Assembly: GCF_019393635.1 (NCBI RefSeq)
Contig: NC_057863.1
Coordinates: 625,203,291 to 625,267,290 of the forward strand
Source: Dromiciops gliroides
Lineage: Eukaryota > Chordata > Mammalia > Microbiotheria > Microbiotheriidae
Direction of reading: 5' to 3'
Length of the DNA: 64,000 nt
The position numbers and the translations under genes were made by a program. Below are positions 11,735 through 32,182 of this stretch, one piece after another (position 1 is the first letter of the stretch; each line of letters begins with the position of its first letter). The notes below the pieces were generated by a model. It did not search any database. It was not told the DNA's origin and was given only the letters and a program-made list of their open reading frames with translations.

Positions 11735-12300
11735 AAAGGGACTATGTAGTGGATAGAGTATTGAATTTGAAGTGGCAAGGACCTGGGTTTGAATTTTGCT
11801 TCAAACATTCACTGTGTGACCTTGAGCAAATCACTTAATCTCTCTTAGCATCCATTTCCTCTTTATGAATAAAATGCGGATGACACTACCTACCTCCCAG
11901 GGTTGTTGGATAAGAAGTGCTTTGCAAACTTTAAAGTGAAATGTGAGGGGATACATAATATGCACTTAGGAAGGGGTGCTTAATAACATTTGAATGAATG
12001 GACAATCGGAGACAAAGAACATCTGGAGTATAATTAATATCCTATAAGAAGGAGAAGGAAGAGGAACTAGTATTTATATATCACTTTTAGGTCTGCAAAG
12101 TGTTTTAGAAATATTATCTCATTTGATCCTCACAACAGCCCTGGGAAGTAGAGGATTTTATTATTCCCATTTTGTGAATGAGGAAACTGAGGCAGAGATT
12201 AAGTGACTTATGCAGGATCGCACTGCTAGGGGAGTCTCTATGTCAGGATCTCAATTCGTGTCTTTCTGAGTCCAAGCTTAGTGATGGTATTCACTATACC
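11735..12300. repeat. Two MIR-type repeats, opposite sense
   Basis: Plus MIR 11735-11990 (TATGTAGTGGATAGAGTATTG) and minus MIR 12065-12300 (CTCATTTGATCCTCACAACA). Confidence 0.7.
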
Positions 12301-12639
12301 ACGTTGACACATTTTAGACTGGAAAGGGACCTCAAAGATCACTGAGTCCAACCCCTTTATTTTACAGAAGATGAAGTTAGGGTTCACAGGATGGAAAATA
12401 ATTTGTCCGAGGTCATGCAGGTACTTAGTGGCAAAGTCAGGACTCGAACTCCTAATCCAATGGCCTTTCCACCCTATCATGCTAAATTTTAAATTGGCAT
12501 CCTTTGAAGCATAGCTCCTGTAGGAATTCCCACCTCCTCCAGAAGGTTTTTCCTGTCTCTCTCAATGGTCTCCCCACTGGAATTAACAAGTATATATTTC
12601 ACATTTTTTTATCTGTGTTGTGTGGCCCAATTGAATGTA

Positions 12640-12980
12640 GATAGTGCAATTTATTTATTTGGAATTTTTTCCTCGAGTTACATGTAAAAACAAATTTTAA
12701 CATCAATTTGTTGTTGTTTTTTGGGTGAGGCAATTGGGGTTAAGTGACTTGCCTAGGGTCACACAGCTAGTAAGTGTTAAGTGTCTGAAGCTGGATTTGA
12801 ACTCAGGTCCTCCTGACTTCAGAGCCAGTGCTCTATCCACTGCACCACCTAGCTGCCCCAACATCGATTTTTAAAGCTTTGTATTCCAAATTCTCTTCCT
12901 CCCTCTCTCCCCACCCCCCCCTTAAGAAATCTAACAATTCAATATAAGTTATACATGTGCACTCATGCAAAATAAGCCCA
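12640..12980 (-). mobile_element. L1 3' UTR fragment split by a SINE
   Basis: A more diverged L1 terminus (GAGTTACATGTAAAAACAAA ... AATTCAATATAAGTTATACA), interrupted at 12710-12858 by a SINE with an AACATC(A/G)ATTT duplication. Confidence 0.7.
12710..12858 (-). mobile_element. CORE-type SINE inside L1
   Basis: Reverse copy in an L1 3' UTR, flanked by AACATC(A/G)ATTT. Confidence 0.92.
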
Positions 12981-13982
12981 CTTGAATGTCAGGGCGATGG
13001 ATGTAGAGCCTTGTACAGTGCCTAGTGCCTAAATGTTAGCTGAATTTTATTAGATTGTGTTTTTAGGTAGGAGTAGAGTGGAATGGGGAATAAGTGGACG
13101 TTTTTCTAATGAGAGGTAAGGTTTTCATTTTTAAGAGCAGCATCGTATAATACCTAGAGTGAGCTTGTTAGCTCTTTAGTTAACTAGAGATTCATTCCTT
13201 GAACGGTGGGTCTGTTGGGTTGAAAGTGCTGGAATTGGACATTACTCAGTTGTTTAAAGCATAAAGAACCATGAACTCTGACCAGATTTCAGGACAGTGA
13301 TTGGGCTTATTTTGAGTCCCCATAACTATGGTAAGAGGATGTTGAGATATTGCACGTACTTCCTTTCCCTGCCCTATTGTTACAAAACTTGGCCAGAACA
13401 TGAATGAGCCACATTTATAAGTGGTAGTTTCAGTTGAGTAGCTTGTGGCCAACTTGAATAGGGCATAGTTGAAGAAATAAAATGGATTACAGATCTGGAG
13501 CCAAAACAGACTTCTGAGACCTTCTAATCCAAACCCCTTCATTTTACAGATGGGGAAAACGAGGCCCAAAGAGGTCAGATGATTGGCCTAAAGCCACAGA
13601 AATAATAAATGGCAGGAGTGGGATTCAAACCTTGGTCCTCTGAACCCTAATCCAGGGCATTTTCTTGGTACATTTCCCCACTCTTGGAACTGTACCCCAT
13701 TGCCTCTGAGTTTCACATGAAGTAAAGTCAGATGTGCTCACAGGGTCATGTTAAGTGCTCTGAAGTTTGAAAAGTGCTCATTTGAGCCTCAACAACCAAC
13801 CTGTGAGGCAGGTAGGGAAGATAATAATATCTTCCCCATTTTACAGATGAGGAAACTGAGGCTCAGAAAGGTTCAGTGAGCTAAAGAGACTTTCACTCCT
13901 CTGCAATTCAGGTATATTTTCTATGGGGTCCAAGACACCTCTCTGGAGAAGGAAGGGCGTCCTGGACACATTCCTATCAGAG

Positions 13983-14133
13983 TGGGGCAGCTAGGTGGCG
14001 CAGTGGATAGAGCACTGGCCCTGGATTCAGGAGGACCTGAGTTCAAATCTGGCCTCAGACACTTAACACTTTACTAGCTGTGTGACCCTGGGCAAGTCAC
14101 TTAACCCCAATTGCCTCACTAAAAAAAACCAAA
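13983..14133 (+). mobile_element. CORE-type SINE with 15-base TSD
   Basis: Forward copy flanked by ACATTCCTATCAGAG at 13968-13982 and 14134-14148, perfect, so fairly young. Confidence 0.95.
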
Positions 14134-14555
14134 ACATTCCTATCAGAGCTCTTGCTTTCCCTTGGCCTAATTACACCTCATCAAGCTGTGCTATGCTAAG
14201 CAGTCTAACTATGACTCTTCCTACACTCAGGTAAGGCTTGACCACTCTCTGTGTCTGAAGGTACACAGTTATCCCTTACAGATCATGAGGGATAGCAGCC
14301 TGATATTCCCATGATCTGGAAAAACCACATAAAAATGTTTGGCCTTCCCTTCGTACCATAGAAGGTCTGATTTTTTTCTCTTTTTCTTTTATGGGGTATT
14401 TATAGTACCTTATTATAAAATGGAGTTGTTGGGGTTTTTTTGGCTTATAAAGTGATTTTTCTCCCCTTCCATCAAAATTTTATTCATTAATTTATTTATT
14501 TTCAAGCTGAATATATTTTTCCCAGTTACATACAGTCTTCAACATTTTTTGTGTG

Positions 14556-14675
14556 TGTGTGCCTTTCCCAGGGTCATACAGCTAGTAAGTGTCAAATGTT
14601 TGAGGTTGGATTTGAATTCAGGTCCTTCCGAATCCAGGGCTGGTGCTTTAACCACGGCACCACCTAGCTGCTCCC
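14556..14675 (-). mobile_element. 3'-truncated CORE-type SINE inside L1
   Basis: Reverse copy starting at GCCTTTCCCAGGGTCATACA; its tail side is replaced by a short GT run. Confidence 0.85.
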
Positions 14676-15472
14676 CTCAGAATTCATTTTTTCAAGATTT
14701 TGAGTTCCAAATTTTTCTCCCATCTTCCCTTCCCTCCCTGCTCCACAAGACAGCAACCAATCCAATATAGGGCATATATGTACAATCACATTAAATTTAT
14801 TTCCACATTACTCATGTTGTAAAAGAAGAATCAGAACAAAAGGGGAAAACTTCAAGAAAGAAAAAATAACAAAGTGAAAATAGGATGGTTCAATCTGCAT
14901 TCAGATTTCACAGTTCTTTTTCTGGATGTGGAGAACATTTTCCATTATGAGTCCTTTGGATTTGTCTTAAATCATTGTATTAGTGAGAAGAGCTAAGTCT
15001 ATCACAGTTGATTATCACACAATGTTGCTGTTAGAGTGTACAATGTTCTCCTGGTTGTTCACTTTACTCAGCATTGATCCACTTAAGTCTTTCCAGTTTT
15101 TTCTGAAACCTGCCTGCTCATCATTTCTTACAGCACAACAGTATTCCATTACATTCATATACCACAGCTTATTTGGCCAGTTGATGAGCATCTCCTCAGT
15201 TTCCAATTCTTTGCCACCACAAAAAGAACTGCTATAGTTTTGAATATGGGTGCTTTTCCCTTTTTTTATGATCTCTTTGGGATACAGACCTAGTGGTGGT
15301 ATTACTGGGTCAAAGGGTATGCACAGCCCCATAGCCCTTTGGGCATAGTTCCAAATTGCTCTCCAGAATAGTTGGATCAGTTCACAAGTCCACCAACAAT
15401 GCATTAGTGTTCCAACTTCCCCACATCAACATTTATCATGTTCCTTTTTTTGTCATAATAACCAATTGGATA

Positions 15473-15637
15473 GGGGCAGCTAGGTGGTACAGTGGATAAA
15501 GCACCAGCCCTGAATTCAGGACAACATGAGTTCAAATCCAGCCTCAGACACTTGACACTTACTAGCTGTGTGACCCTGGGCAAGTCACTTAACCCTCATT
15601 GCCCCACAAAAAAACCACAAAAATTAAATTAAAAAAA
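15473..15637 (+). mobile_element. CORE-type SINE inside L1 with TSD
   Basis: Forward copy flanked by ACCAATTGGATAGG. Confidence 0.94.
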
Positions 15638-16439
15638 TACCAATTGGATAGGTGCTCAGAGTTGTTTTAATTTGCATTCTCTAATCAATAGTGATTTAGA
15701 ACATTTTTTCATATTACTATAGGTAGCTTTAATTTCTTCATCTGAAAACTGCCTGTTCACATCCTTTGACTATTTCTCAATTGGAGAATAACTTGCATTT
15801 TTATAGATTCAGTTCTCTATGTATTTTGGAAATGAGGCCTTTATCAGAAACACTAACTGTAAAAATTGTTTCCCAGCTTTCTGCTTTCCTTCTAATCTTG
15901 GCTGCACTGATTTTGTTTATACAAAACCTCTATAATTTAATGTAAGCAAAATGATCCATTTTATATTTCATAATATTCTCTATCTCTCATTAGGTCATAA
16001 GTTCTTCCCCTCTTCATAGATTCAATTCCTCTCCTAATCTGCCTATGGCATCACCCTTTATGTCTAAATTATGTACCCATTTTGACCTTATTTTGGTATA
16101 TGGTATAAGGTGCTGGTTTATACCTAGTTTCTGCCATACTATTTTTCAGTTTTCCCAGCATTTTTTGTCAAATAATGAATTCTTATCCTGGAGGCTAGTC
16201 TTTGGGTTTATTAAACAGGAGATTGCTATATTCATTTACTACCGTGTTTTGTGTGCTAACCTAGTCTACTGATTCACCTCTCTATTTCTTAGCCAGTACC
16301 AAAATTTTCATGGTTGCTGCTTCATAATATAGTTTCCCTTGATTTTTTTGACCTTTTGTTCATTAAGTATTTTTCTGTGTCATCTAAAGGCCTCTGCGTG
16401 TCTGCAGTTTCTGCAAAATTCCCATTTTAATTTCTTCTA

Positions 16440-18440
16440 CCAACCTGAGATGAGATGGATGTGGAAGAGATAATAGTAGATCAATCACTTGGAATCCGAT
16501 GCCAGCACAGTAGAAAAGGATTAGTTAGGTTGTCTCCACTGGCATCTGCCTGGGCTAGTTCAACCTATGTCCTAAAGAGATTGAAATAAGGCTCAGTCTC
16601 TATTCTGGAAGTGCCATATGTCAATTTAATTATTCAATTAAATCATTAGCATGTTGCTGTCCTTTGAAGCAAGGAGTGATCATTGTAGCCTGGGGCTTAC
16701 TCTCCTACTGTGCGGTTTAAGTCGCTGAATCATTGAATATCAGAAGTGGCCAATGAACCACTGACCAATGGCATCCAGATCAATGAGAATTGTTCCTCCA
16801 CTTATGGAGGAAGAAGCTTAGGTTCAGAAGGTACACTGCTAGGGCCCAGTGCACCTGCTATTTCCATTCTCAAGGCTTCATCTACAGAGGGGTCATTTAA
16901 ATTTTGCAGGGTAAGAGGTGGGCTAGTTATGTAGCAAGATGTAAGGATAATTTGGATGTTCTGTTTGCTCTACTGGTAAACACACAATGTGAAAAGATCT
17001 AGAACAAAGGTTCTTAACCTGGAGTCTATGGATTTTTAAAAAATAAACTTTTTTGATAATTGTAAAAAAAAATAAACCTTGCACAGTCCTCTTAGGACAC
17101 TTGGAGAATGGGAAACATTTTCCAGATTTTCCCTTCTGTGAGCATCAACAAAAAAGAAATTGCTATTTCAGAGGTGAAGATTAATCATCTATGCCTTTGT
17201 ATTGAATGGCATGAGTGGTAGGTGAAGTGTACCACTACAGGCCCCAAATTTCTGTGACAAGCATGAGAAAGGGGCCAGATTGGGATTTTTTTTTTTTTTT
17301 TTGCGTGGCAATGAGGGTTGTAACTTGCCCAGGGTCGCACAGCTAGTGTCAAGTGTCCGAGGTTGGATTTGAACTCAGGTCCTCCTGAATCCAGGACCAG
17401 TGCTTTATCCACTGCGCCACCTAGCTGCCCCCAGATTTGGATTTAATTTGAATTCTGAAAAATGTTTTGTGACGTGAAAAGCTTCCCGGTGCTTTGGGAA
17501 GTATAATTCAGAAAGTTTGTGGGTTTGTTTTTTGTGGGGAGGGGCAGGGGTTGGGAAAGTAAATGAATCTTACCCAGTGGAGCATAGCAGAAGATAGGAG
17601 GCGATAAAGTACCAATCATTTTTCGAATCTTCTCGGAATTTTAATAAAATAGAACTCAATTTATTTAAATCTGTATTCAAAACTGCTAATTACATGAGTA
17701 AACAATGCACCTATGAAAACTCTTCTAACATATGACTACTCAGTTTTTCCCTATCTGAATGATACAATTATGAAAAACTAAACCAAACCAATAATCTAGC
17801 AATATGACAAACGGCTCCTCACAAAAATTCACATTATTTCCATTCTGTCTTTTCATGTAGTTTTTGTTTTAAAAAAGACTTATTTTCCCCTTTTCCCTAA
17901 ATGAGCTTGTGACATTCATTATTACTCATTGCCCTATGACCATGATTGTTACAATCTCCATTATTCAAATAGAGGGGAAACTCACCCTTTGAGGACACCC
18001 AAGACTCTGCTTTGCAGTTAACAACATCCTGAGATAACAATATGTCTGGTGTTCTATAAACGGCACAATAATAAGGTCATTCCAGCCTGGCTGAGTCTTT
18101 TGAAGAGCTCATGCAAGCTTCCCACGGAGTTCCAAGGTTGATGCATTTGGGGCTTGCTATTGGGTACTGTGTGAGATGGCAGTACTTTCTCCTAAGATCT
18201 GAGTAACAGAATTTTTGCTCCAAGTTGGCCTCAAAGCTGAGAGGGGAGGAGAAGTTGCAAGCACCACTGTCTCATTTCTGTGTCTCCTCTAACTCTCAAA
18301 TGATGAGAGGTTAGGACTGCACAGCTCCTGCCTCTTCTTGGTCAAAACTTCCCGATGTGGCTTGTAGGCACATTTGGTTCTTCACTAGGGGCCAAGCAAG
18401 AGGACAATGTAGTGACTCTCAGTCTCCCAGATCAAGAAGT
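16440..18440. other. Intergenic stretch with little recognised
   Basis: Apart from the SINE at 17286-17431 I see no gene, clear repeat or splice-competent frame here. It is AT-rich and lies between NMNAT1's 3' end and the RBP7 promoter. Confidence 0.5.
17286..17431 (-). mobile_element. CORE-type SINE
   Basis: Reverse copy with a short deletion in the CORE part; flanks CAGATTGGGATT / CAGATTTGGATT. Confidence 0.92.
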
Positions 18441-18449
18441 AAGTAGGTG

Positions 18450-18613
18450 GGGGCAGCTAGGTGGCACAGTGGATAGAGCACCGGCCCTGGAGTCAGGAGG
18501 ACTGGAGTTCAAATCTGGCCTCAGACACTTAACACTTACTAGCTGTGTGACCCTGGGCAAGTCACTTAACTCCAACTGCCTCACTAAAAAAAAAAAAAAA
18601 GAAAAAAAAAAAA
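18450..18613 (+). mobile_element. CORE-type SINE with TSD
   Basis: Forward copy flanked by GAAGTAAGTAGGTGGG; about 30-base A-rich tail. Confidence 0.95.
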
Positions 18614-19173
18614 AGAAGTAAGTAGGTGGGCGTCCGAAGGCCTGTCCTTGTAGTTGGGGGGTAGAGGGGTTTCCATGCCCTTTCCATGTAGTTTCTGGGA
18701 AGGAGGAGGAGGCTAAAGGGCTAAGCTTAAGCATCTTCCTTTCCCATCTTTGTTTCAAGTTCAGACCAGGCTGAAGGTGTGAAAAAGGCTCATGATCCCA
18801 GGATGTTTTTTCAGGAAACTTGAACTTTATTCCATTTAGTTCCATCTTAGCTGCAAACCAGAGTTAGGAAATACCAAGCTTGTGCCATAAAAGGCAGCTT
18901 CCTTTCTTCCTCTAACGACTTTTTAAGTGAGTACTGAGTTTTCATCTCTAACAACCCCAAAATATGCTGGTGCTTCCTGAACAAAGCACGGGCTCAGATC
19001 CAGGACAACCACCTTTTACTTCAGTATTTTAATGACAATAATTTGTTTTTATTCAAATTTTTATGGGGAAGAAAATGAAACATAAGAAAACAGGGAAAAT
19101 TGCAGGGATACAGTAGGAAATGTAGGTGATGTGAAAAAAAGCAGTTATCAATCCATTAAAAAAAAAAAAAACA

Positions 19174-19360
19174 GGGGCAGCTAGGTGGCGCAGTGGATAG
19201 AGCACCGGCCCTGGACTCAGGAGGATCGGAGTTCAAATCCAGTCTCAGACACTTGACACTTACTAGCTGTGTGACTCTGGGCAAGTTACTTAACCCCAAA
19301 TGCCTCACCAAAAAACCAAACCAAACCAAACCAAACCAAAAAAACAAAACAAAACAAAAC
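19174..19360 (+). mobile_element. CORE-type SINE with (CCAAA)n tail
   Basis: Forward copy; the tail has turned into CCAAA and CAAAA repeats. Confidence 0.93.
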
Positions 19361-19499
19361 CAACTGAGTGTAGTTGAAATAAATTCCTGGATTATCAACA
19401 GGAAGCTAGGGATGTTCAAGGCATATCACCAACCTTATGATATTGTTTTATAAATATTATCCCTAGTATATATGAGGAATAATCCTAATTAAATTAAAT

Positions 19500-19770
19500 G
19501 CTTTTGGAATAGCTAAAAGGCACAGTGTATGGTGTGCTGGGCCTAGAGTCAGGTAGACCTGAGCTCAAATCCTGCCTCAGATACACATGCACATATTAGC
19601 TGTGGGACCCTGGGTAAGTCATTTAACCACTGCCTGATTCGGTTTCTTCCTCTATAAAACGGAATTGATAATATCAAGTGCCTTTAAGGCACTTTAAGAG
19701 GTGAAGTGAAGATCAAGTGAGGTAGTATTTGTAAAGCTTTGCAAACCTTAAAGTGTTATATAAATGCTAG
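19500..19770 (+). repeat. MIR-type repeat
   Basis: AGGCACAGTGTATGGTGTGC ... GGTAAGTCATTTAACC ... TTGTAAAGCTTTGCAAACCT. Confidence 0.7.
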
Positions 19771-20555
19771 TGAGTTTTGCTATTATTTCCCCCATTCAGA
19801 CTTGTGTTTTATGCACATGAGAAACTGCAAGTGTGTAAGCTCCTCCCCCTGACACACACAGGCATCCAGCCTGGAACCAGACAGTCTTCACAAGAGAGAC
19901 TGGAGAAGGCAGAGGATCTGTGCAGGATGGCTCACAGGGCCAGCAAGGATCGGAGACTGGACTCCAACGCAGGTCTTCATCATCCCAAGGCTGGCCTCCT
20001 ATCTGTACCATAACATATGGTGCACATACTCCGATTCAACATGTTCTTCCAGTTACATTCTCTGCACAGCTGTGGATGTTCAATGGAACTGTTTTTAAAA
20101 AAAAGTTTTAAGAATCCTGTTCCTGAGTCCCTCTGAACCAACCCAGGCTACTAAAGCTGGAGGGACTTTAGACAGAGCAATGGTTTGCTTTTTCTTGGCT
20201 GGAAGAGCCAGACTAGTGCCCGAGTTCAGCTTATTTGCAGCAAATGTGGCTCGTGCCTCATTCCGTTCACTGGGCCTTGGAATTTCTCATCCTGAAGCCA
20301 AACAGCTTCTTCCCTGACGACCAAGACGTGGATTTGGCTGAGGAATTCTCCCAAGATTCAAAGAGAAGAAGACAGCCTTCTGTGCACTGAGGAGGTCTTC
20401 CATGGGGGGCTTGTAGAAAGACAGCCTCAGACTCACACAAGATGAAATGAACTGAGGTAAAAATCATGGTTCAGGCAAAATAAACCAAAGTTTTAAAATG
20501 ATCTCAAACTATGTCATTCATCATAGGCCAAGATAAAAAAGCAAAACGGGTGATT

Positions 20556-20561
20556 TTTATT
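20556..20561 (-). terminator. NMNAT1: Candidate NMNAT1 polyadenylation signal
   Basis: AATAAA on the minus strand, about 90 bases after the NMNAT1 stop. It would give a short 3' UTR. Longer forms using later signals are possible; the choice is inferred. Confidence 0.45.
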
Positions 20562-20648
20562 ATATTTTAACTTTTAACTCGATTATGAAACAAGATCCTG
20601 TCTGCTAAAACCTGAGTCACTTCTTCTCGGGAGGAGGCAGCGGCTCCC

Positions 20649-28040
<7,392 letters not shown>

Positions 28041-28050
28041 CCCTTATTCT

Positions 28051-28200
28051 TTTTTTTTTTTTTGGTGAGACAATTGGGGTTAAGTGACTTGCCCAGGGTC
28101 ACACAGCTAGTAAGTGTTAAGTGTCTGAGGTCGGATTTGAACTCAGGTCCTCCTGACTCCAGGGCCAGTGCTCTATCCACCGAGCCACCTAGCTGCCCCT
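28051..28200 (-). mobile_element. CORE-type SINE with TSD
   Basis: Reverse copy flanked by CCCCTTATTCT. Confidence 0.93.
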
Positions 28201-28612
28201 CCCCCTTATTCTAAAATGCAGCATTTTTTTCCTGTTAATACATGTTTACAAATTTTTGTGAAACTGTGTGCCTACTTGATCTAAAGTCCATGCCCAGCAT
28301 GCTAAGCGAATGTGTCCTTTTTGGATGCAGAAAACCAGGATTTTAGGGAGATGGTCTATGCCCTCTTCCCTCCACCATTTTACTGTATCAAACAAATAAT
28401 GTACTTGAGACTCCTGCAGCAAGATGAATGTCGACAGTTTTGTTCATCTCCTGGAGAGCATGGTCAGAGGAAAAATGGACCCTAAAGGTATTGGAGGTGC
28501 ATTGAGCTGTATTTTCCAAAGAATGTAAAATTAAATGTCTTTCTCCCTTTAGAATAAATTGTTTTTTCCTTCTTTCTACAGAAAAAAAAATACCGCACTG
28601 CTATGAATTTCT

Positions 28613-28768
28613 TCCCCCCCCCTTTTTTTTTAGTGAGGCAATTGGGGTTAAGTGACTTTGCCCAGGGTCACACAGCTAGTAAGTGTTAAGTGTCTGAGGC
28701 CAGATTTGAACTCAGGTCCTCCTGACTCCAGGGCCGGTGCTCTATCCACTGTGCCACCTAGCTGCCCC
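28613..28768 (-). mobile_element. CORE-type SINE with TSD
   Basis: Reverse copy flanked by CTATGAATTTCTT. Confidence 0.93.
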
Positions 28769-29098
28769 TATGAATTTCTTTGTACGCATCAATAGTTTTC
28801 CCCTTTTGTGTTACTGCTTTGAAAGGGATCCACTTAACTCTAAAATGACTAGGTCAAGAGGCATAAAAGGATCTTTCTTTCTAGTTCCATGTTGCCAGAG
28901 AATGATGCACTTGGAGTCAGGAGACTTAGCTTTGAATCCCTGTCCCAAAACTTACTAGCCATATGATCACAGGCAAGTCTCTTCATGTCCCTGAGCCTTA
29001 GTTTCCTCATTTGTAAAATGGAAATAACGATACTACACCACATACCTCACAGAGCAGTTGCCAGGAAAGTGCTTTGCATGGATCTCCTCTCTATATTT

Positions 29099-29312
29099 GG
29101 GAGCAGCTGGTTGGCACGGTGGATAGAGCACTGGGAAGATCTGAGCTCAAATACAGCCTCAGACACTAGCTGTGTGTCTCTGGGAAAGTCATTAAACCCC
29201 TAATTTGTCTCAGTTCCTCATCTGTAAAATGGGAACCACTCCAGTATCTTTGCCAAGAAAAACTCATAGATGTGGTCAAGAGTTGGACACAGCTGAATAA
29301 CAACTTCTCTAT
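29099..29312 (+). mobile_element. Long-form CORE SINE
   Basis: The same tRNA/CORE head, then a longer 3' part (TCATCTGTAAAATGGG ... CAAGAGTTGGACACAGCTGA, ATAACAAC tail). Diverged. Confidence 0.75.
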
Positions 29313-29369
29313 ATTTGGCCTATAAAAATGTGCCTTTTTTATTATTAGTTTTCAGAAAGACTGAGCCAG

Positions 29370-32182
29370 GAGGTGGAGCCAAGATGACAGAGAAAAAGCA
29401 AGAACGTGCCTGAGCTCTCCCAAATTCCCCCTCCAAACAACTTTAAATCAGATGTCAAAGTGAATTCTGGAGTGGCAGAATGCAGCCCAAGATAACTTAG
29501 AAGTACTGAAGGAAAGATCTGTATCACTCCAGTGTCCAGACAAGTCAGTGGGAAGACCCTAGCCCCAGCACAGATCAGTAATGGAGGACCCAGTTCAGCA
29601 GTCTAGTGCACTGCAGGTCAGCTGTGAGGCTTCCAGCTCCCAGTCAGGCAGCCCCAGAACAGCAGGTGAGTGTCCAGACCCAGAGATCCTGGTGTAGCAG
29701 GCCAGTGGCCATGCTCCTGGCCCCCAGCACAAGAAGCCTAGGATAGTATCCCCTGTATTCCAGAAGCAGAGTTCAATTTTAAAAGTCATGAAATAGGCTG
29801 GAAAAATGAGCAAAAAAACCCAACCCCAAACTGAAACACCCTAATTATAGAAAGCCAAACTACTATGGTGGCAGGGAAGATCAAAACACAAACTCAGAAG
29901 AGGACACCAGTGTCAAAATGCCTACATGCAAAGCCTCAAAGAGAAATATGAACCAGTTTCAGGCCCAAAAAGAGTTCCTAGAAGAGCTCAAAAAAGATTT
30001 TAAAAATCAAATAAAAGAGGTAGAAGAAGAATTGGGAAAATAAACGAGTTATGCAAGAGAATCATGAAAAAAGTTAACAGCTTGGTAAAGGAGTTACAAA
30101 AAATAGAAAAAGATATAAAAAAATTTGCTTTTTAATTTAAATTTATTTTTTTTTCAAAAATTCACTGAAGAAAACAACTCCTTAAAAAGTAGAATTGGCC
30201 AAATGAAAAAGGAGGTACAAAAGCTAACTGAAGAAAATAATTCCTTAAAAACTAGAATGGGGCAAGTGGAAGCTAATGGCTCCATGAAATATCAAGAAAC
30301 AATAAAACAAAATTAAAAGAATGAAAAAATAGAAGAAAATATGAAACATCTCATGGGAAAAACAACTGACTTTGAAAATATATCCAGAAGAAATAATTTA
30401 AAAATTATTGGACTACCTGAAAGAGAATCAATTAAAACATTAGTTGAAATAGTTAATCTTAGGAAAGTTGCATGATATAAAATAAACTCACATAAATTAG
30501 CAGCATTTCTATATATTACCAACAAAGTCCAGCAGCAAGAGATAGAAAGAGAAATTCCATTTAAAATAACTAGACAACATAAAATACCTGCCAAGACAAA
30601 CCCAAGAACTATATGAACACAATTACACAATTACAAAACACTTCATACAAATAAGGTCAGACCTAAACAACTAGAAAACTATTAATTGCTCATGCATAGA
30701 CTGAGCCAATATAATAATGATAAGTCTATCTAAATTAATCTACTTTTTCAGTGCCATACTAAACTACCAAAAATTATTTTAATGAGCTAAAAAAATCATA
30801 ACAAAATTAAGAGGGAAGAACAAAAGGTCAAGAATGTTAAGGGAATTAACAAAAACAAATGTGAAGAAAGGTAGTTTAGCTATATCAGATCTCAAACTGT
30901 ATTATAAAACGATAATTGTCAAAACCATCTGGTACTGGCTAAGAAATAGAGTGGTGGATCAGTGAAATAGATTAGGTCCACAAGACTCATTAGTAAAATG
31001 AGCAGAGTAATCTAGTGCTTGATAAACCCAAAGATCCCAACTTGTCCCAGGGGACAAGAACTTACTAGTAGACAAAAAATGCCGGGAAAGCTGGAAAACT
31101 ATGTCAGAAAGGTATAGACCAACATCTTACACCCAAGATAAGATCCAAATAGGTATATGATATAAACATAAAGGTAATACCATAAGCAAATTGGGAGAGC
31201 GAGGAATAGTTTACTTGTCAGATCTATGAAGAAGGGAAAAATTTATGACCAAACAAGAGATAGAGAGCATTATTAGATGTAAAATGGACAGTTTTTATTA
31301 TATTAAATTAAAAAGGCTTTGTATAAACAAAGTCAATGCAACCAAGATTAGAAGGAAAGCAGAAAGCTGAGAAATGATTTTTTTTAATAGGAATTGTCTT
31401 TGATAAAAGCCTCATTCTCAAATACATAGAATACTGGGTCAAATTTGTAAGAATACAAGCCATTCCCCAACTGGTTAGTGGTCAAAGGATGTTTATCACT
31501 TAAAAAAAATATTACTATTAGGTCTGTATCCTAAAGATATTTTTTAAAGCTGGGGGAGGATCTATTTGTACAAAACATATTTATAGTGGCTCTTTTTGTA
31601 GTGGCAAACAACTGGAAATTGAGGGGATATCCATCAATTGGATAATGGCTGAACAAGTTGTAGTAATAGAATATTAATGCGCTATAAGAAATGATTTCAG
31701 AAAATCCTGGAAAGACTTATATGAATTGACTGATGCAAAGTCAAGTGAGTAGAACCAGGAGAACACTGTACATAGTAACTGTAATACTGTACAATGATCA
31801 ACTGTGAATGAACTTGCTATTCTCAGCAATACAAGACAATTCCAAAGGACTCATGATGAAAAATGCTATCCACCTCCAGGGAAAGAACTGATGGAATCTG
31901 AATGCATACTAGTATGTTTTCCTTCCTTCCTTCCTTCCTTCTTTCTTTCTTTTGGTGAGGTTTTCTTTCCTCTTTGGGTTTGTGCTTTCTTTCAAATCAT
32001 GATTAATATGGTAATGTATTTTGCATGACTGAATGTGTAGAAACTATATCAAATTGCTTACTGTCTCAGGGAGGGGGTAGTGAGGGAAGCAGAGAAAAAA
32101 TTGGGGACTCAAAATTTTTTTTTAATGTTAAAAATGATCTTTACATGTAACTTGAGAAAAAATAAAATATTATTTTTTAAAA
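29370..32182 (+). mobile_element. Internally deleted L1 with perfect target-site duplication
   Basis: Begins with an L1-type 5' end (GGAGGTGGAGCCAAGATG) and is flanked by the 14-base direct repeat AAAGACTGAGCCAG at 29356-29369 and 32183-32196, next to an A-rich tail. It holds an ORF1-type coiled-coil fragment (EENNSLKSRIGQMKKEV and a second EENNSLKTRM heptad block near 30165-30300), then jumps near 30430 to the C-terminal part of ORF2 and the 3' UTR. At about 2.8 kb against 6 kb or more for a full L1, it lacks the end of ORF1 and most of ORF2. All frames are broken. It lies antisense to NMNAT1 in intron 1. Confidence 0.85.

Larger units (their letters stand above)
14470..16400 (-). mobile_element. 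Truncated L1, about 1.7 kb without SINEs
   Basis: Minus-sense L1 3' UTR and ORF2 C-terminal half (e.g. LIQLFWRAIWNYAQRAMGL near 15.3 kb), interrupted by SINEs at 14556 and 15473. Frames are broken. It continues to about 16.4 kb with the GGTATAAGGTGCTGG and ATTCTTATCCTGGAGGCT blocks. Confidence 0.8.

Noticed and set aside
18355..18621. Recurrent open frames with peptides such as DRAPALDSGGPEFKS or [18 protein letters not shown] seen throughout the window
   Set aside because: They are translations of the CORE-type SINE on either strand, not a protein family.
30125..30316. Coiled-coil frame with EENNSLKSRIGQMKKEV
   Set aside because: It is an ORF1 fragment of the deleted L1 with stops on both sides, not a host gene.
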